A stretch of 64,000 nucleotides of DNA, from NCBI RefSeq assembly GCF_900094565.1, contig NZ_FMAF01000003.1, positions 124,001 through 188,000 of the forward strand, read 5' to 3'. A model generated the notes under the pieces. The model saw only the letters and a list, made by a program, of their open reading frames with translations. It made no database searches and was not told where the DNA came from. The translations under genes and the position numbers were made by a program. Positions 1 through 9,493 of this stretch are shown one piece after another. Numbering within the stretch: the stretch's first letter is position 1; every line of letters starts with the position of its first letter. Source of the stretch: Martinezella lusitana (GTDB lineage: Bacteria > Pseudomonadota > Alphaproteobacteria > Rhizobiales > Rhizobiaceae).

Positions 1-172
1 CGAACGCCGTAACCGCGCAAGCCGGTCTTTGTAACACTCCTGTCGCAACTTTCCGGGTAAGAGCATCGCATATAGGCGTCACCGGCGATCCTGTGTATAA
101 GCGCAGGCAAACGCCAATGCCGGGATCGCGTTCACTCGCTGAACCCGGCGCCAGCAAAAGGATTGAAATTTC
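1..172. other. Leader region upstream of ugd
   Basis: No gene is supported here. A 116-codon open frame on the minus strand runs from inside ugd into this stretch, but its composition is that of a shadow of ugd. The stretch presumably carries the promoter of the ugd/lpsL pair, but I see no convincing -35/-10 pair and no strong Shine-Dalgarno sequence before the ATG at 173. Confidence 0.4.
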
Positions 173-1495
173 ATGCGCATCACCATGATCGGCTCAGGGT
201 ATGTGGGGCTCGTGTCCGGCGTTTGCTTCGCCGATTTCGGCCATGATGTCATTTGTGTCGACAAGGACGTGAGCAAGATCGAAGCACTGCAGCGGGGCGA
301 GATACCGATCTTCGAACCCGGTCTTGAGCAGCTTGTCGCGGACAATGTCCGCGCCGGCCGCCTCTCCTTCACGACAGAGGTCGAGGCGAGCGTCGCAGCC
401 AGCGATGTGGTCTTCATCGCCGTCGGCACGCCTTCAAGGCGCGGCGACGGCCATGCCGATCTTTCCTATGTTTATGCCGCCGCCCGTGAGATCGCGCAGC
501 ATGTCGACGGTTTCACCGTCATCGTCACCAAGTCGACCGTACCGGTCGGCACCGGCGACGAGGTCGAGCGCATCATTCGCGAAACCAATCCACAGGCCGA
601 TGTCGCCGTGGTCTCCAATCCCGAATTCCTGCGTGAAGGCGCTGCTATCGAGGACTTCAAGCGGCCGGATCGCATCGTCATCGGCCTCAACGACGACCGC
701 GCCCGCGGTGTCATGACGGAAGTCTACCGGCCGCTCTACCTCAACCAGGCGCCGCTGCTCTTCACTGCCCGCCGCACCTCGGAGCTGATCAAATACGCCG
801 CCAACGCCTTCCTCGCCATGAAGATCACCTTCATCAACGAGATGGCAGATCTCTGCGAGAAGGTCGGCGCCAATGTGCAGGAAGTGTCGCGCGGCATCGG
901 CCTTGACGGCCGCATCGGCTCTAAATTCCTGCATGCCGGCCCTGGCTATGGCGGCTCCTGCTTCCCGAAGGACACGTTGGCGTTGGCCAAGACAGCGCAG
1001 GACTTCGACACACCCGTACGCCTCATCGAAACCACCATCTCCATCAACGATAATCGCAAGCGCGCCATGGGCCGCAAGGTGATCGCCGCGATGGGCGGCG
1101 ATATCAGGGGCAAGGCGATTGCCGTCCTCGGCCTGACCTTCAAGCCGAATACCGACGACATGCGCGACAGCCCGGCGATCTCTGTCATCCAGACGCTGCA
1201 GGACGCCGGCGCCACGGTAACGGGCTACGACCCCGAAGGCATGGACAATGCCCGCCTGGTGATCGACAACATCACCTATGCCGACGACGCCTATGGCGCC
1301 GCGCGCGGCGCCGATGCGCTCGTCATCGTCACCGAATGGAACCAGTTCCGCGCGCTGGATTTCGCGCGGCTCAAATCCATCATGAAATCGCCCGTCCTTG
1401 TCGACCTCAGAAATATCTATCGCCATGAGGAGGTCACAAAACACGGCTTTGCCTATACCAGTATCGGCAGACCGATGAACGGCGCCGAACTGTAA
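173..1495 (+). CDS. ugd: UDP-glucose 6-dehydrogenase
   Basis: This enzyme oxidises UDP-glucose to UDP-glucuronate with two NAD+, supplying acidic sugars for exopolysaccharide, capsule and LPS in the cytoplasm. The 440-residue length is normal for the family. The Rossmann motif GSGYVG is at residues 7-12, the NAD-binding STVPVGT stretch at about 121-127, and the catalytic cysteine lies in GGSCFPKD (C263). The next gene starts 14 bases downstream and encodes the epimerase that uses its product, so the two are probably one transcript. In Sinorhizobium meliloti the equivalent gene is rkpK, next to lpsL. The start is the ATG at 173. Confidence 0.95.
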   Translation: MRITMIGSGYVGLVSGVCFADFGHDVICVDKDVSKIEALQRGEIPIFEPGLEQLVADNVRAGRLSFTTEVEASVAASDVVFIAVGTPSRRGDGHADLSYVYAAAREIAQHVDGFTVIVTKSTVPVGTGDEVERIIRETNPQADVAVVSNPEFLREGAAIEDFKRPDRIVIGLNDDRARGVMTEVYRPLYLNQAPLLFTARRTSELIKYAANAFLAMKITFINEMADLCEKVGANVQEVSRGIGLDGRIGSKFLHAGPGYGGSCFPKDTLALAKTAQDFDTPVRLIETTISINDNRKRAMGRKVIAAMGGDIRGKAIAVLGLTFKPNTDDMRDSPAISVIQTLQDAGATVTGYDPEGMDNARLVIDNITYADDAYGAARGADALVIVTEWNQFRALDFARLKSIMKSPVLVDLRNIYRHEEVTKHGFAYTSIGRPMNGAEL

Positions 1496-1509
1496 GCAAA
1501 GGCCGACCA

Positions 1510-2514
1510 ATGCGTTATCTCATCACCGGAACCGCCGGGTTCATCGGCTTCCATCTTGCAAAGCGCCTGCTCGACGAAGGCCACTTCGTCGTCGGTTTCG
1601 ACGGCATGACGCCTTATTACGACGTCAAGCTCAAGGAGAAGCGCACGGCCATCCTGGCACGCTCCAACGGCTTCAAAGCCGTCACCGGCATGCTGGAAGA
1701 CAAGGCCGCGCTGGATCACGCCGCAGAGCTGGCGGAACCTGACGTCATCGTCCACCTCGCGGCCCAGGCCGGCGTTCGCTACAGCCTCGAAAATCCGCGC
1801 TCTTACGTCGATTCCAACGTCACCGGCTCGTTCAACGTCCTGGAACTGGCGAGAAACCTGCAGCCGAAACACCTGCTGCTCGCCTCCACCTCCTCCGTCT
1901 ACGGCGCCAACGAGAAGATTCCCTTCGCCGAAAGCGACAAGGCCGACGAGCAGATGACGATCTACGCGGCGACCAAGAAGAGCATGGAGCTGATGGCGCA
2001 TAGCTACGCCCATCTCTTTCACGTGCCCACGACCGCCTTCCGTTTCTTCACCGTCTACGGCCCCTGGGGTCGCCCGGACATGGCGCTGTTCAAGTTCGTC
2101 GACGCTATCAGGAACGACAGGCCGATCGAGATCTACGGCGAAGGCAAGATGAGCCGCGATTTCACCTATATCGACGATCTCGTCGAAGGTATCATCAGGC
2201 TGATCGGCGTCATTCCATCGGAAGAAAACCGGGTCGTATCGGATACGATCACCGATACGCTCTCGAAGAACGCACCCTTCCGCATCGTCAATATCGGCGG
2301 CGGCCAGCCCGTAGGGTTGATGACGTTCGTCGAGACCATCGAGACCATGCTCGGCAAGAAGGCGATCCGCCAGATGCTGCCGATGCAGCCCGGCGACGTG
2401 CACAATACCTATGCCGTTCCGGACTTGCTGGTGGCGTTGACCGGCTTCAAGCCGCAGATCGAAGTCGACGAGGGCGTGCGCCGCTTCGTCGAGTGGTATC
2501 AGGAAAATTATTGA
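1510..2514 (+). CDS. lpsL: UDP-glucuronate 4-epimerase (NAD-dependent SDR epimerase)
   Basis: It is predicted to interconvert UDP-glucuronate and UDP-galacturonate, the precursor of galacturonate in rhizobial LPS core, lipid A and K antigens. The 334-residue protein has the extended-SDR glycine motif GTAGFIG at residues 7-13, the [12 protein letters not shown] stretch typical of UDP-glucuronate epimerases at about 36-47, a serine-rich ASTSSVYG segment, and the catalytic YAATKK (Tyr and Lys). It follows ugd by 14 bases, and the pairing of dehydrogenase and epimerase supports the substrate. The lpsL symbol is by analogy to S. meliloti; another UDP-sugar epimerase is possible but less likely. 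Confidence 0.85.
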   Translation: MRYLITGTAGFIGFHLAKRLLDEGHFVVGFDGMTPYYDVKLKEKRTAILARSNGFKAVTGMLEDKAALDHAAELAEPDVIVHLAAQAGVRYSLENPRSYVDSNVTGSFNVLELARNLQPKHLLLASTSSVYGANEKIPFAESDKADEQMTIYAATKKSMELMAHSYAHLFHVPTTAFRFFTVYGPWGRPDMALFKFVDAIRNDRPIEIYGEGKMSRDFTYIDDLVEGIIRLIGVIPSEENRVVSDTITDTLSKNAPFRIVNIGGGQPVGLMTFVETIETMLGKKAIRQMLPMQPGDVHNTYAVPDLLVALTGFKPQIEVDEGVRRFVEWYQENY

Positions 2515-2523
2515 GGAAAACGA

Positions 2524-3054
2524 CTATCCGGCCGGGTGATAGGCCCGGTCGAAATAGATAAGTCCCTGCCCGCCGTCACGCAGGCGGATAGCATCGACTT
2601 CGCACATCAGAATGTCGTGCGTTCCGCCATCGGCCTGGCGCACGATGCGGCAGTCGAACGAGACGAGCGCATCCTCCAGTACGGGCGCACCGGTGGCCAA
2701 TTCTGACCATGCAGCGGCCGCAAAGCGCTCCTCGACCGGCGTTTTGCCGCCGAAAAGGCGCGAAAGATCCTGATGTGCCTCGGATAGGACGTTGACGCAG
2801 AGCACGCCATTCTCAGTCACCGCCGGATGCACCGAAGCACCACGATTGAGGCAGACGAGCAAGGTCGGCGGGCTGTCGGTGACGCTGCAGACGGCGGTCG
2901 CGGCAAAACCAGCCAGTCCGGCAGGGCCGTTGGTCGTGACGATGTTAACGGCTGCGGCCATTCGCGCCATGGCGTTGCGAAATTCGGCTCGCACAGCATC
3001 GGGATCGGCAACAGGCACCGCATTCTCGATCGCCACGGACGTTTTCATGTTCAT
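2524..3054 (-). CDS. Flavin reductase family protein (FMN-binding split barrel)
   Basis: This looks like the small NAD(P)H:flavin reductase partner of a two-component monooxygenase, of the HpaC/RutF type. The family hallmarks are visible: an N-terminal [17 protein letters not shown] segment, the [23 protein letters not shown] stretch split here as GFAATAVC and [10 protein letters not shown], and a C-terminal [12 protein letters not shown]. The protein is 176 residues from the ATG at 3054; an ATG at 3048 and a TTG at 3090 are alternatives. It converges on lpsL with a 9-base gap and has no monooxygenase partner beside it; the nearest catabolic genes are the creatininase-family cluster starting at 3387. 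Confidence 0.8.
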   Translation of the reverse strand: MNMKTSVAIENAVPVADPDAVRAEFRNAMARMAAAVNIVTTNGPAGLAGFAATAVCSVTDSPPTLLVCLNRGASVHPAVTENGVLCVNVLSEAHQDLSRLFGGKTPVEERFAAAAWSELATGAPVLEDALVSFDCRIVRQADGGTHDILMCEVDAIRLRDGGQGLIYFDRAYHPAG

Positions 3055-3386
3055 TCCCACTATCCCCACAACTCGCGCCGGATGATCCAACGTATCGGGT
3101 CGAGGCGCTTATCTCAAGCAACGGCGTTTCACGGAAGCGGCATCCAATAAGCAATTAGTTTTCTATAAAATCTATCAACAATAGGAAAAGCAATCCCTCC
3201 CGCTGACATCCAGGGTATTTCCGCCTGTTACATGCAAGCGGAATGCCAAAACTTGCGGCTTGCGATGGCCGTGCATTGCAAGTGCACGCAAAAAGGCAGC
3301 GGCACGCCCGCAAATTGATGCTTTCCACCGCCATCATCCTTACCGTATCCGTTTAGCCACAAGATGCAGACGAGAGGATATGGCAA

Positions 3387-4184
3387 ATGGCAAAGCCCTT
3401 TTATTGGAACGAACTCAATACCTATGATTTCGCCGGCCTCTCGCCCGATACCACGATCGCCATCCTGCCCATCGCCTCGACTGAACAGCATGGCCCGCAT
3501 CTGCCGATTGCGACTGATGTCGCGATCGCCGAGGGCATGCTGGCGGAATTGAAGGTTCAGCGCCCCGACGATCTGGATTTCCTTGTGCTGCCGACGCAGG
3601 AAATCGGCAAGGCCAACGAACATATCTACGGGCCCGGCACGCTGTCGCTCGGCGCGGAACTGCTGATCCCGGTCTGGACCGCAATTGGCGCGAAAGTCGC
3701 CGAAGCCGGCATTCGCAAGATGGTGATCGTCAACTCCCATGGCGGCAATCTCGATATCATGGGCATTGTCGCGCGCGAGCTGCGCGTGCGCCATCAGATG
3801 GCCGTCGTCGCCACCCAATGGACGCGCTTCGGCACGCCGGACGGCATGATCGACGAGCATGAACAGCGTTTCGGCATCCACGGCGGCGATGTCGAAACCT
3901 CGCTCATGCTGCATTTCCGGCCCGAACTCGTGCGGATGGACAAGGCTGAGAATTTCGCCTCCAAGGCGGAATGGATGAAGGAACATTCCAAATATCTGCA
4001 GCCGTTGCCGCCGCATTCGCTTGCCTGGATCGCGCACGACCTCAACCCGAACGGCGTCGTCGGCAATGCCGCCAACGGCACGGCGGAAAAGGGCGCGCTC
4101 ATCTGCCGGCATCAGATCGCAGGCTTCGTCGAGATGCTGCGCGATCTTCGCGACTATCCGCTCTCCAACCTTTATTCGAAATAA
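3387..4184 (+). CDS. Creatininase family amidohydrolase
   Basis: A 265-residue protein of the creatininase superfamily, whose members hydrolyse cyclic or linear amides (creatinine, formamidopyrimidine deformylation and similar) using two divalent metals. Metal-ligand motifs are clear: STEQHGPHLP (E33, H35), D44 in ATDVA, NSHGGN (H118) and HGGDVETS (E170). The ATG at 3387 has a GAGAGGA ribosome site 9 bases upstream. Its 3' end overlaps the convergent LysR gene by 13 bases. Its place beside an NMT1-like importer and a second amidohydrolase suggests a role in breaking down a nitrogen ring compound; the substrate cannot be read from sequence. Confidence 0.85.
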   Translation: MAKPFYWNELNTYDFAGLSPDTTIAILPIASTEQHGPHLPIATDVAIAEGMLAELKVQRPDDLDFLVLPTQEIGKANEHIYGPGTLSLGAELLIPVWTAIGAKVAEAGIRKMVIVNSHGGNLDIMGIVARELRVRHQMAVVATQWTRFGTPDGMIDEHEQRFGIHGGDVETSLMLHFRPELVRMDKAENFASKAEWMKEHSKYLQPLPPHSLAWIAHDLNPNGVVGNAANGTAEKGALICRHQIAGFVEMLRDLRDYPLSNLYSK

Positions 4185-5140
4185 GCATCCCCGCGGCGGC
4201 GTTCCGAGGGCAGGATGATATGCCCCTTCGCCTGCAATTCCTCGACCATTCCGGCCAGTTCGGCGAGCAGATATTCGACGAACAGGCTGGTTGCGGCATC
4301 GAGCGGCGCACGCGTTCGGGCAAAGAGCTTCATGGGCTGAGACCGTGAATGTGGTTCGGCAATCGGCCGGAACACCAGTTCGCCGCGCCGACAATCGGTG
4401 ATGACGTCGAGCGGATTGAGCAGCGTCAGCCCTGCCCCGCACTTGACCAATTGCTTCAGCATTTCCGATGCATTGCTCTCCAGCACCGGCTCGACCTGCA
4501 CGGCGAGACGCGCCAGCGTCAGATTGATAACGTCCCTGAGGCTGGTGCCCGGCTGCGCCAGCAGCAAGCGCTCCTCCACGACATCAGCGAGGTTGATCGG
4601 CCCCGGCCCGATCAGGGGATGGCCGGGCGGCAGCACGACGCCGATCGGAATATCGAAATTGCCGAGCGAGCGGATGCCGGGCGTCGCCGGTATGTTGAAG
4701 CCGAGGCCGATATCGACTTCGCCCGAAAGCACCGGCGCCATTGTCGTCGAGCCGGAATCGTTGCGCAGCTGAATGAAGACGCGCGGATGCTCGGCGAGAA
4801 AGCGCGCGATGATCTCTGGCAACGGCCCTGACGCCAGCCCGACCGTCGCCACGATCCGGACCTTGCCTGCCTGCTGCATCTTGAGGCTGCGGATGCGTCC
4901 CTCCAGCCGCTCGTAGTTCTTCAACACGTCGCGAATGTGCTCGATGCAGAGCTCGCCGGCCGCCGTCAGCCGCAGGCCGCGCGGCAGGCGTTCGAAGAGT
5001 GGAGCGCCCATTTCTTCCTCCAGCGCCAGAATCTGCCGGTTGATCGCCGATGAAGCGACGTTGAGCCGTGCCGCTGCTTTGCGGATCGAGCCGCAGCGGG
5101 CGATTTCGTTGATGTAAAGAAGCCGTCTCGAGTGCAGCAT
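4172..5140 (-). CDS. LysR family transcriptional regulator
   Basis: A standard LysR regulator (322 residues from the ATG at 5140). The N-terminal winged helix-turn-helix reads SIRKAAARLNVASSAINRQI at about residues 16-35, followed by a substrate-binding domain of the PBP2 fold. Start chosen at 5140 because a GGGG ribosome site sits just upstream and the product begins at the usual position before the HTH; in-frame ATGs at 5146 and 5152 and a GTG at 5188 are alternatives. It is divergent from the NMT1-like binding-protein gene at 5325, so it probably controls that operon through the GATGCC dyads at 5202-5239. Confidence 0.88.
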   Translation of the reverse strand: MLHSRRLLYINEIARCGSIRKAAARLNVASSAINRQILALEEEMGAPLFERLPRGLRLTAAGELCIEHIRDVLKNYERLEGRIRSLKMQQAGKVRIVATVGLASGPLPEIIARFLAEHPRVFIQLRNDSGSTTMAPVLSGEVDIGLGFNIPATPGIRSLGNFDIPIGVVLPPGHPLIGPGPINLADVVEERLLLAQPGTSLRDVINLTLARLAVQVEPVLESNASEMLKQLVKCGAGLTLLNPLDVITDCRRGELVFRPIAEPHSRSQPMKLFARTRAPLDAATSLFVEYLLAELAGMVEELQAKGHIILPSERRRGDAYFE

Positions 5141-5201
5141 GCGCATCCCCATTGCATAAATTTTGCCCAGGCCGCACAATTTAGGCACAGACCCAGGGAC
5201 A

Positions 5202-5239
5202 GATGCCTAAAAGGCATCAATGCGCACGAATTTTGATGC
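5202..5239. promoter_or_regulatory. Overlapping GATGCC dyads, candidate LysR operator
   Basis: Two overlapping inverted repeats lie between the divergent LysR and binding-protein genes. The first has perfect 7-base arms GATGCCT and AGGCATC at 5202-5208 and 5212-5218. The second pairs GCATCAA at 5214-5220 with TTGATGC at 5233-5239. The shared half-site and the position make this the best candidate for the LysR binding region. This is inference from symmetry only. Confidence 0.55.
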
Positions 5240-5324
5240 TTTTCAAAGCGCAACGCAACCGCTCAAATGCAGAAAATGGGCGTCACTGGCGGCGTCCCAT
5301 GGCAGATAAGGGGAACAGTCAGCC

Positions 5325-6341
5325 ATGTTTAGGGCATTGAAGACAAAAGCATTTCTCGCCGTCATCGGCCTATCGGCCGCCATCGCCGCTGCAGAGCCCG
5401 CAAATGCTCTCGACAAAGTCACCTACGGCACCAACTGGCTCGCCCAGGCGGAACATGGCGGCTTCTATCAAGCCGTCGCCGACGGGACCTACAAGAAATA
5501 CGGTCTTGACGTGACGATCGTCCAGGGCGGCCCCAATGCCGCCAACTCGGCGCTGCTGATTTCCGGCAAGATCGATTTCTACATGGGCGGACCACAGCAG
5601 GAAATCGACGCGGTGAAGCAGGGCATCCCGGTCGTCGACGTCGCCGCGATCTTCCAGAAGGATCCGCAGGTGCTGATCGCCCATCCGGATGCCGGTGTCG
5701 AGAAGTTCGAGGATCTTGCCAAGCTGCCGAGCCTGTTCATGAGCAAGGACGGCTACATCACCTATTTCGAATGGATGAAGGCGAACTATTCCGGCTTCAA
5801 GGACGAGCAGTTCAAGCCTTACAACTTCAGCCCGGCGCCGTTCCTGGCCGACAAGCAGTCCGCCCAGCAGGGATATCTGACCTCCGAGCCCTATGAGATC
5901 GAAAAGCAGGCCGGCTGGAAGCCGAAAGTCTTCCTGATCGCCGACGCCGGCTATTCGCCCTATTCGACGATGATCACGACCCAGACCTCCCTGGTTCAGA
6001 AAAACCCCGATCTGGTACAGCGCTTCGTCAACGCCTCGATCGAGGGCTGGTACAACTATCTCTACGGTGACAACAAGGCGGCCAACGATCTGATCAAGAA
6101 GGACAATCCCGACATGACGGACGGCCAGATCGCCTATTCCATCGCCAAGATGAAGGAATACGGCATTGTCGAGTCCGGTGAAGCGCTCGACAAGGGCATC
6201 GGCTGCATTACCGATGCGCACTACAAGAAGTTTTTCGACGAGATGGTGCAGATCAAGATCTTCGATGCCGACATCGACTACAAGAAGGCGTTCGATCCGC
6301 AATTCGTCTGCAAGGGATTTGGAATGGCCCTGAAGAAGTAA
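5325..6341 (+). CDS. ABC transporter substrate-binding protein, NMT1/THI5-like
   Basis: Periplasmic ligand-binding component of a nitrate/sulfonate/thiamine-precursor type ABC importer. A Sec signal peptide covers about residues 1-28 (hydrophobic FLAVIGLSAAIAAA, then PANA before the mature LDKVTYG). The mature part has the NMT1 pattern: NWLAQAEHGGFYQA, GLDVTIVQGG, then FYMGGPQQ. At 338 residues it is of normal size. An AAGGGGAA ribosome site precedes the ATG. The ATPase and permease follow in the same direction after a palindromic spacer at 6344-6470. Relatives bind aromatic sulfonates, pyrimidines or thiamine precursors; the amidohydrolase downstream points to a nitrogen heterocycle. Confidence 0.88.
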   Translation: MFRALKTKAFLAVIGLSAAIAAAEPANALDKVTYGTNWLAQAEHGGFYQAVADGTYKKYGLDVTIVQGGPNAANSALLISGKIDFYMGGPQQEIDAVKQGIPVVDVAAIFQKDPQVLIAHPDAGVEKFEDLAKLPSLFMSKDGYITYFEWMKANYSGFKDEQFKPYNFSPAPFLADKQSAQQGYLTSEPYEIEKQAGWKPKVFLIADAGYSPYSTMITTQTSLVQKNPDLVQRFVNASIEGWYNYLYGDNKAANDLIKKDNPDMTDGQIAYSIAKMKEYGIVESGEALDKGIGCITDAHYKKFFDEMVQIKIFDADIDYKKAFDPQFVCKGFGMALKK

Positions 6342-6343
6342 GT

Positions 6344-6470
6344 TTTAGCACCTCCCCCTTGAGGGGGGAGGTCGCCGCAAAGCGGCGGGTGGGCGCGACG
6401 CTCCGAGATTCCGAAGGATCACCCCACCCCCGGAGCCTTGCTCCGACACTCCCCACAAGGGGAGGGTGGA
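6344..6470. repeat. Rhizobial palindromic intergenic element (RIME-like)
   Basis: The spacer between the binding-protein and ATPase genes is filled by a GC-rich mosaic: a hairpin CCTCCCCC-TTGA-GGGGGGAGG near 6352-6372, a second dyad GCCGC-AAA-GCGGC, and an end copy CTCCCC-ACAA-GGGGAG near 6449-6464. This is the form of rhizobial RIME-type elements as I know them; exact family membership needs a database comparison. Inside an operon it may fold in the mRNA and favour binding-protein over ATPase expression. Confidence 0.65.
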
Positions 6471-6488
6471 TCAACAAAGAGCCGAACC

Positions 6489-7313
6489 ATGACCCTGTCT
6501 GAAGCCACTACGATTACCAAACCAGAGACCCGCAAGCGGCCGCTTGTTGTCATGGAGCAGGTCTCCAAAGTCTTCTCCAACGGCACGCTGGCGCTTTCCG
6601 GCATGTCGATCAACGTGGAGAGCGGCGAGTTCATCAGCCTGCTCGGCCCCTCCGGTTGCGGCAAGTCGACGGCGTTGCGCATTATCGCCGGCCTCGGCGG
6701 CGCCTCAGGCGGCAGGATCGACTGGCCGAGTTCGCGCATCAACGCCAAGGGTCTTCCGGATGGCGATATCAGCTTCGTTTTCCAGGAACCGACGCTTCTC
6801 CCCTGGAAAACGGTCTTCGGCAATGTCCATCTGCCCTTGAAGCTGCGGGGGGTTTCAAAGGCAGCGGCGTATGAGCAGATCATGGAGACTTTGGCGACGG
6901 TCGGCCTTCAGGATTTCGCCGAGGCCTATCCGCGCGAATTATCCGGCGGCATGAAAATGCGTGTCTCGATCGCCCGCGCTCTGATCACCAAGCCGAAGCT
7001 GCTGCTGATGGACGAACCCTTTGCTGCGCTCGACGAAATCACCCGCCAGAAGCTCAATGATGACGTCCTGCGCCTCTGGCAGACAACGGGTATCACCGTC
7101 ATCTTCGTCACCCACTCCGTTTATGAATCCGCCTATCTCTCCAACCGCATCGTCGTCATGAAGGCCCGTCCCGGCCGTGTCCACACGGATTTCCCACTGG
7201 TGACCAGCGGCGAGCGCGACCCTCTCTACAGGTCATCGGAAGAGTACCGGCAGGTTTGCGAGAAAGTCTCCCTCTCCCTGATCGAGGCCATCGGCTGGCC
7301 GGAGGCCCATTGA
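6489..7313 (+). CDS. ABC transporter ATP-binding protein (nitrate/sulfonate/taurine type)
   Basis: Cytoplasmic ATPase that powers the NMT1-like importer. Walker A GPSGCGKST is at about residues 53-61, the Q-loop FQEPTLLPW follows, the signature is LSGGMKMRVSIARA, and Walker B is LLLMDEPFAALDE. The start is taken as the ATG at 6489 because the longer in-frame possibility starts inside the palindromic element at 6438. It encodes 274 residues. Its stop codon overlaps the start of the permease gene (TGATG at 7311-7315), indicating translational coupling. Confidence 0.92.
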   Translation: MTLSEATTITKPETRKRPLVVMEQVSKVFSNGTLALSGMSINVESGEFISLLGPSGCGKSTALRIIAGLGGASGGRIDWPSSRINAKGLPDGDISFVFQEPTLLPWKTVFGNVHLPLKLRGVSKAAAYEQIMETLATVGLQDFAEAYPRELSGGMKMRVSIARALITKPKLLLMDEPFAALDEITRQKLNDDVLRLWQTTGITVIFVTHSVYESAYLSNRIVVMKARPGRVHTDFPLVTSGERDPLYRSSEEYRQVCEKVSLSLIEAIGWPEAH

Positions 7314-8179
7314 TGAGCGACAGCACCAGCCTGCCCGCCGATCTTTCCACCAACGCCTCCGAGGCACCGCCTGCGCCGGCAATCAGGAAAAGGAACGCTG
7401 AGCGCCTCCTCGGCGTCACCGTGCCGGTGCTGACCGTCGTCGTCCTGGTCGCCCTCTGGCAGCTCCTCGTCGTCGGCGCCGACATCCCGCAATATATCCT
7501 GCCGAGCCCGATCGCCGTCGCCAAGGCGCTCGTCTCCGACTGGGGCATCCTGTGGCCGGCATTGTGGGTGACCACCCAGATCACCTTCATATCGCTGGTG
7601 CTGGCGCTCATCGGCGGCGTCGGCTTTGCCATCTTCCTCGTGCAGTCGCGCTGGATCGAGCTCGCCTTCTATCCGCTGGCGGTCATCCTGCAGGTCACGC
7701 CGATCGTGGCGATCGCGCCGCTGATCCTGATCTACGCGCCGACCCGCGAGTCGGCGCTGCTGATCTGCGGTTTCCTCGTCGCCTTCTTCCCGATCCTGTC
7801 CAACATGGTGCAAGGGCTGAAGAGCGTCGATCACAATCTGCTCAATCTCTTCGATCTCTATGGGGCCTCGCGCTGGCAGGCCTTGCTGCATCTGAAGCTG
7901 CCGGCCGCCCAGCCCTATTTCATGACGGGACTCCGGATCGGTGGCGGCCTGTCGCTCATCGCATCCGTCGTCGCGGAATTTGCCGCCGGCTCCGGCGGTC
8001 CCAATTCCGGCCTGGCTTTTCGCCTGCTCGAAGCGCAATACCGCCAGAACATGCCGCGCCTCTTTGCAGCCTTGCTGCTGTTGTCGGCGCTCGGCGTCGC
8101 CATCTTCGCCTTCACCTCCTTCATCTCATGGGTGAGCCTGCATCGCTGGCATGAGAGCAGCCTCAAGCGGGAGAACTGA
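7313..8179 (+). CDS. ABC transporter permease (SsuC/TauC type)
   Basis: Inner-membrane permease of the same importer, 288 residues with about six hydrophobic helices. The first spans roughly residues 35-55 (VTVPVLTVVVLVALWQLL), and the BPD_transp_1 coupling loop includes the stretch LYGASRWQALLHLKLPAA. Start and stop both overlap neighbours: TGATG with the ATPase gene and TGATG (8177-8181) with the amidohydrolase gene. The tight coupling with the amidohydrolase is strong evidence that import and hydrolysis act on the same compound. Confidence 0.9.
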   Translation: MSDSTSLPADLSTNASEAPPAPAIRKRNAERLLGVTVPVLTVVVLVALWQLLVVGADIPQYILPSPIAVAKALVSDWGILWPALWVTTQITFISLVLALIGGVGFAIFLVQSRWIELAFYPLAVILQVTPIVAIAPLILIYAPTRESALLICGFLVAFFPILSNMVQGLKSVDHNLLNLFDLYGASRWQALLHLKLPAAQPYFMTGLRIGGGLSLIASVVAEFAAGSGGPNSGLAFRLLEAQYRQNMPRLFAALLLLSALGVAIFAFTSFISWVSLHRWHESSLKREN

Positions 8180-9492
8180 TGTCCCACGCCTTCATGTCTC
8201 CGCCGAATGCCGCCCGCTTCGTGCTGAGCAACGCCACCGTTCCCGCCGTGACGCTGTCCGGCTTTCGCGCACCCGCCAGCGAAGGGCTCGTCAGGGCCGA
8301 TATCGTCGTCGCGGACGGCCTGATCAAGGATATCCTGCCGGCCGGCACCGCGCCGGCTGAATATGCCAAGGTCGACATGAAGGAAGGCATGATCTGGCCG
8401 ACCTTCGTCGACATGCACACCCATCTCGACAAGGGCCATATATGGGAGCGACGCTCCAATCCGGACGGCAGCTTCATGGGCGCGCTCGATGCCGTGCGCT
8501 CCGACCGGGAAGCCAACTGGTCGGCCGACGATGTGCGCAAGCGCATGGAATTCTCGCTACGCTCAGCCTACGCCCACGGTACCGGCCTGATCCGCACCCA
8601 CCTGGATTCGCTGGCGCCGCAGCACCGCATTTCCTTCGAGGTCTTCACGTCGGTCCGCGAGGCCTGGAAAGACAGGATCGCGCTGCAGGCCGTCGCCCTC
8701 TTCCCGCTCGACAGCATGGTGGACGATGCCTTCTTCGCGGATCTGCTCGGCGTCGTGCGCGATGCGGGCGGCCTGATGGGCGGCGTCACGCAGATGAACC
8801 CGGACATCGATGCGCAGCTCGACAAGTTGATCCGCGCCTCTGCCGACAACGGCCTCGACATCGATCTGCATGTCGACGAGACCGAGGACAGAGAGGTGCT
8901 GACGCTGAAGGCGATTGCCGAAGCCGTGCTCCGCAATGGCTTCACCGGCAAGGTCACCGCCGGGCATTGCTGCTCGCTCGCCCGCCAGGACGAGGATGTG
9001 GCCCGCGCCACAATCGATCTCGTCGCCAAGGCCGGGATTTCCATCGTCTCCCTGCCGATGTGCAACATGTATCTCCAGGACCGCCATGTGGGTCGCACAC
9101 CGCGCTGGCGTGGCGTCACCCTGCTGCACGAGCTTGCCGCGGCCGGCGTACCCACGGCCGTCTCCTCCGACAATACCCGCGATCCCTTCTATGCCTATGG
9201 CGATCTCGATCCCGTCGAAGTCTTCCGCGAGGCCGTGCGCATCCTGCATCTCGACCATCCGCTGGATACGGCCGCGCGCGTCGTCACCACCTCTCCCGCC
9301 AGCATCCTTGGTCGCCCGGACATCGGCCGCATCGCCGTCGGCGGCCCGGCCGATCTCGTCCTCTTCAGCGCCCGGCGCTGGAGCGAATTCCTTTCCCGCC
9401 CACAGTCCGACCGCGTCGTCCTTCGCAAGGGCAAGGTGATCGACCGGAGCCTGCCGGACTATCGTGAACTCGACAGCGTCATTGGAGCGTAA
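8179..9492 (+). CDS. Amidohydrolase family protein, cytosine deaminase-like
   Basis: A metal-dependent TIM-barrel hydrolase of the cytosine deaminase/CodA branch, 437 residues. Visible ligands: HTHLDKGH (H80, H82), DLHVDETED (H231, E234), AGHCC (H263) and SSDNTRDPFY (D331); the last motif with its following YGDLDP is typical of CodA-like deaminases. It likely deaminates or hydrolyses an imine or amide in a ring substrate delivered by the importer encoded just upstream. The gene overlaps the permease stop and runs to 9492, one base before the ATG of the FAD oxidase at 9494. True cytosine deaminase activity is possible but not shown. Confidence 0.87.
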   Translation: MSHAFMSPPNAARFVLSNATVPAVTLSGFRAPASEGLVRADIVVADGLIKDILPAGTAPAEYAKVDMKEGMIWPTFVDMHTHLDKGHIWERRSNPDGSFMGALDAVRSDREANWSADDVRKRMEFSLRSAYAHGTGLIRTHLDSLAPQHRISFEVFTSVREAWKDRIALQAVALFPLDSMVDDAFFADLLGVVRDAGGLMGGVTQMNPDIDAQLDKLIRASADNGLDIDLHVDETEDREVLTLKAIAEAVLRNGFTGKVTAGHCCSLARQDEDVARATIDLVAKAGISIVSLPMCNMYLQDRHVGRTPRWRGVTLLHELAAAGVPTAVSSDNTRDPFYAYGDLDPVEVFREAVRILHLDHPLDTAARVVTTSPASILGRPDIGRIAVGGPADLVLFSARRWSEFLSRPQSDRVVLRKGKVIDRSLPDYRELDSVIGA

Positions 9493-9493
9493 A

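Noticed and set aside
38-172. Possible sigma-70 promoter before ugd
   Set aside because: Only weak -10-like TATAAG is seen and no matching -35 at proper distance.
79-429. 116-codon minus-strand open frame over the ugd start
   Set aside because: It overlaps the well-supported ugd gene, has no family resemblance and no ribosome site.
6344-6470. CRISPR-like or rRNA-like structure
   Set aside because: The repeats are hairpin mosaics without regular spacers, and there is no cas gene in the window.
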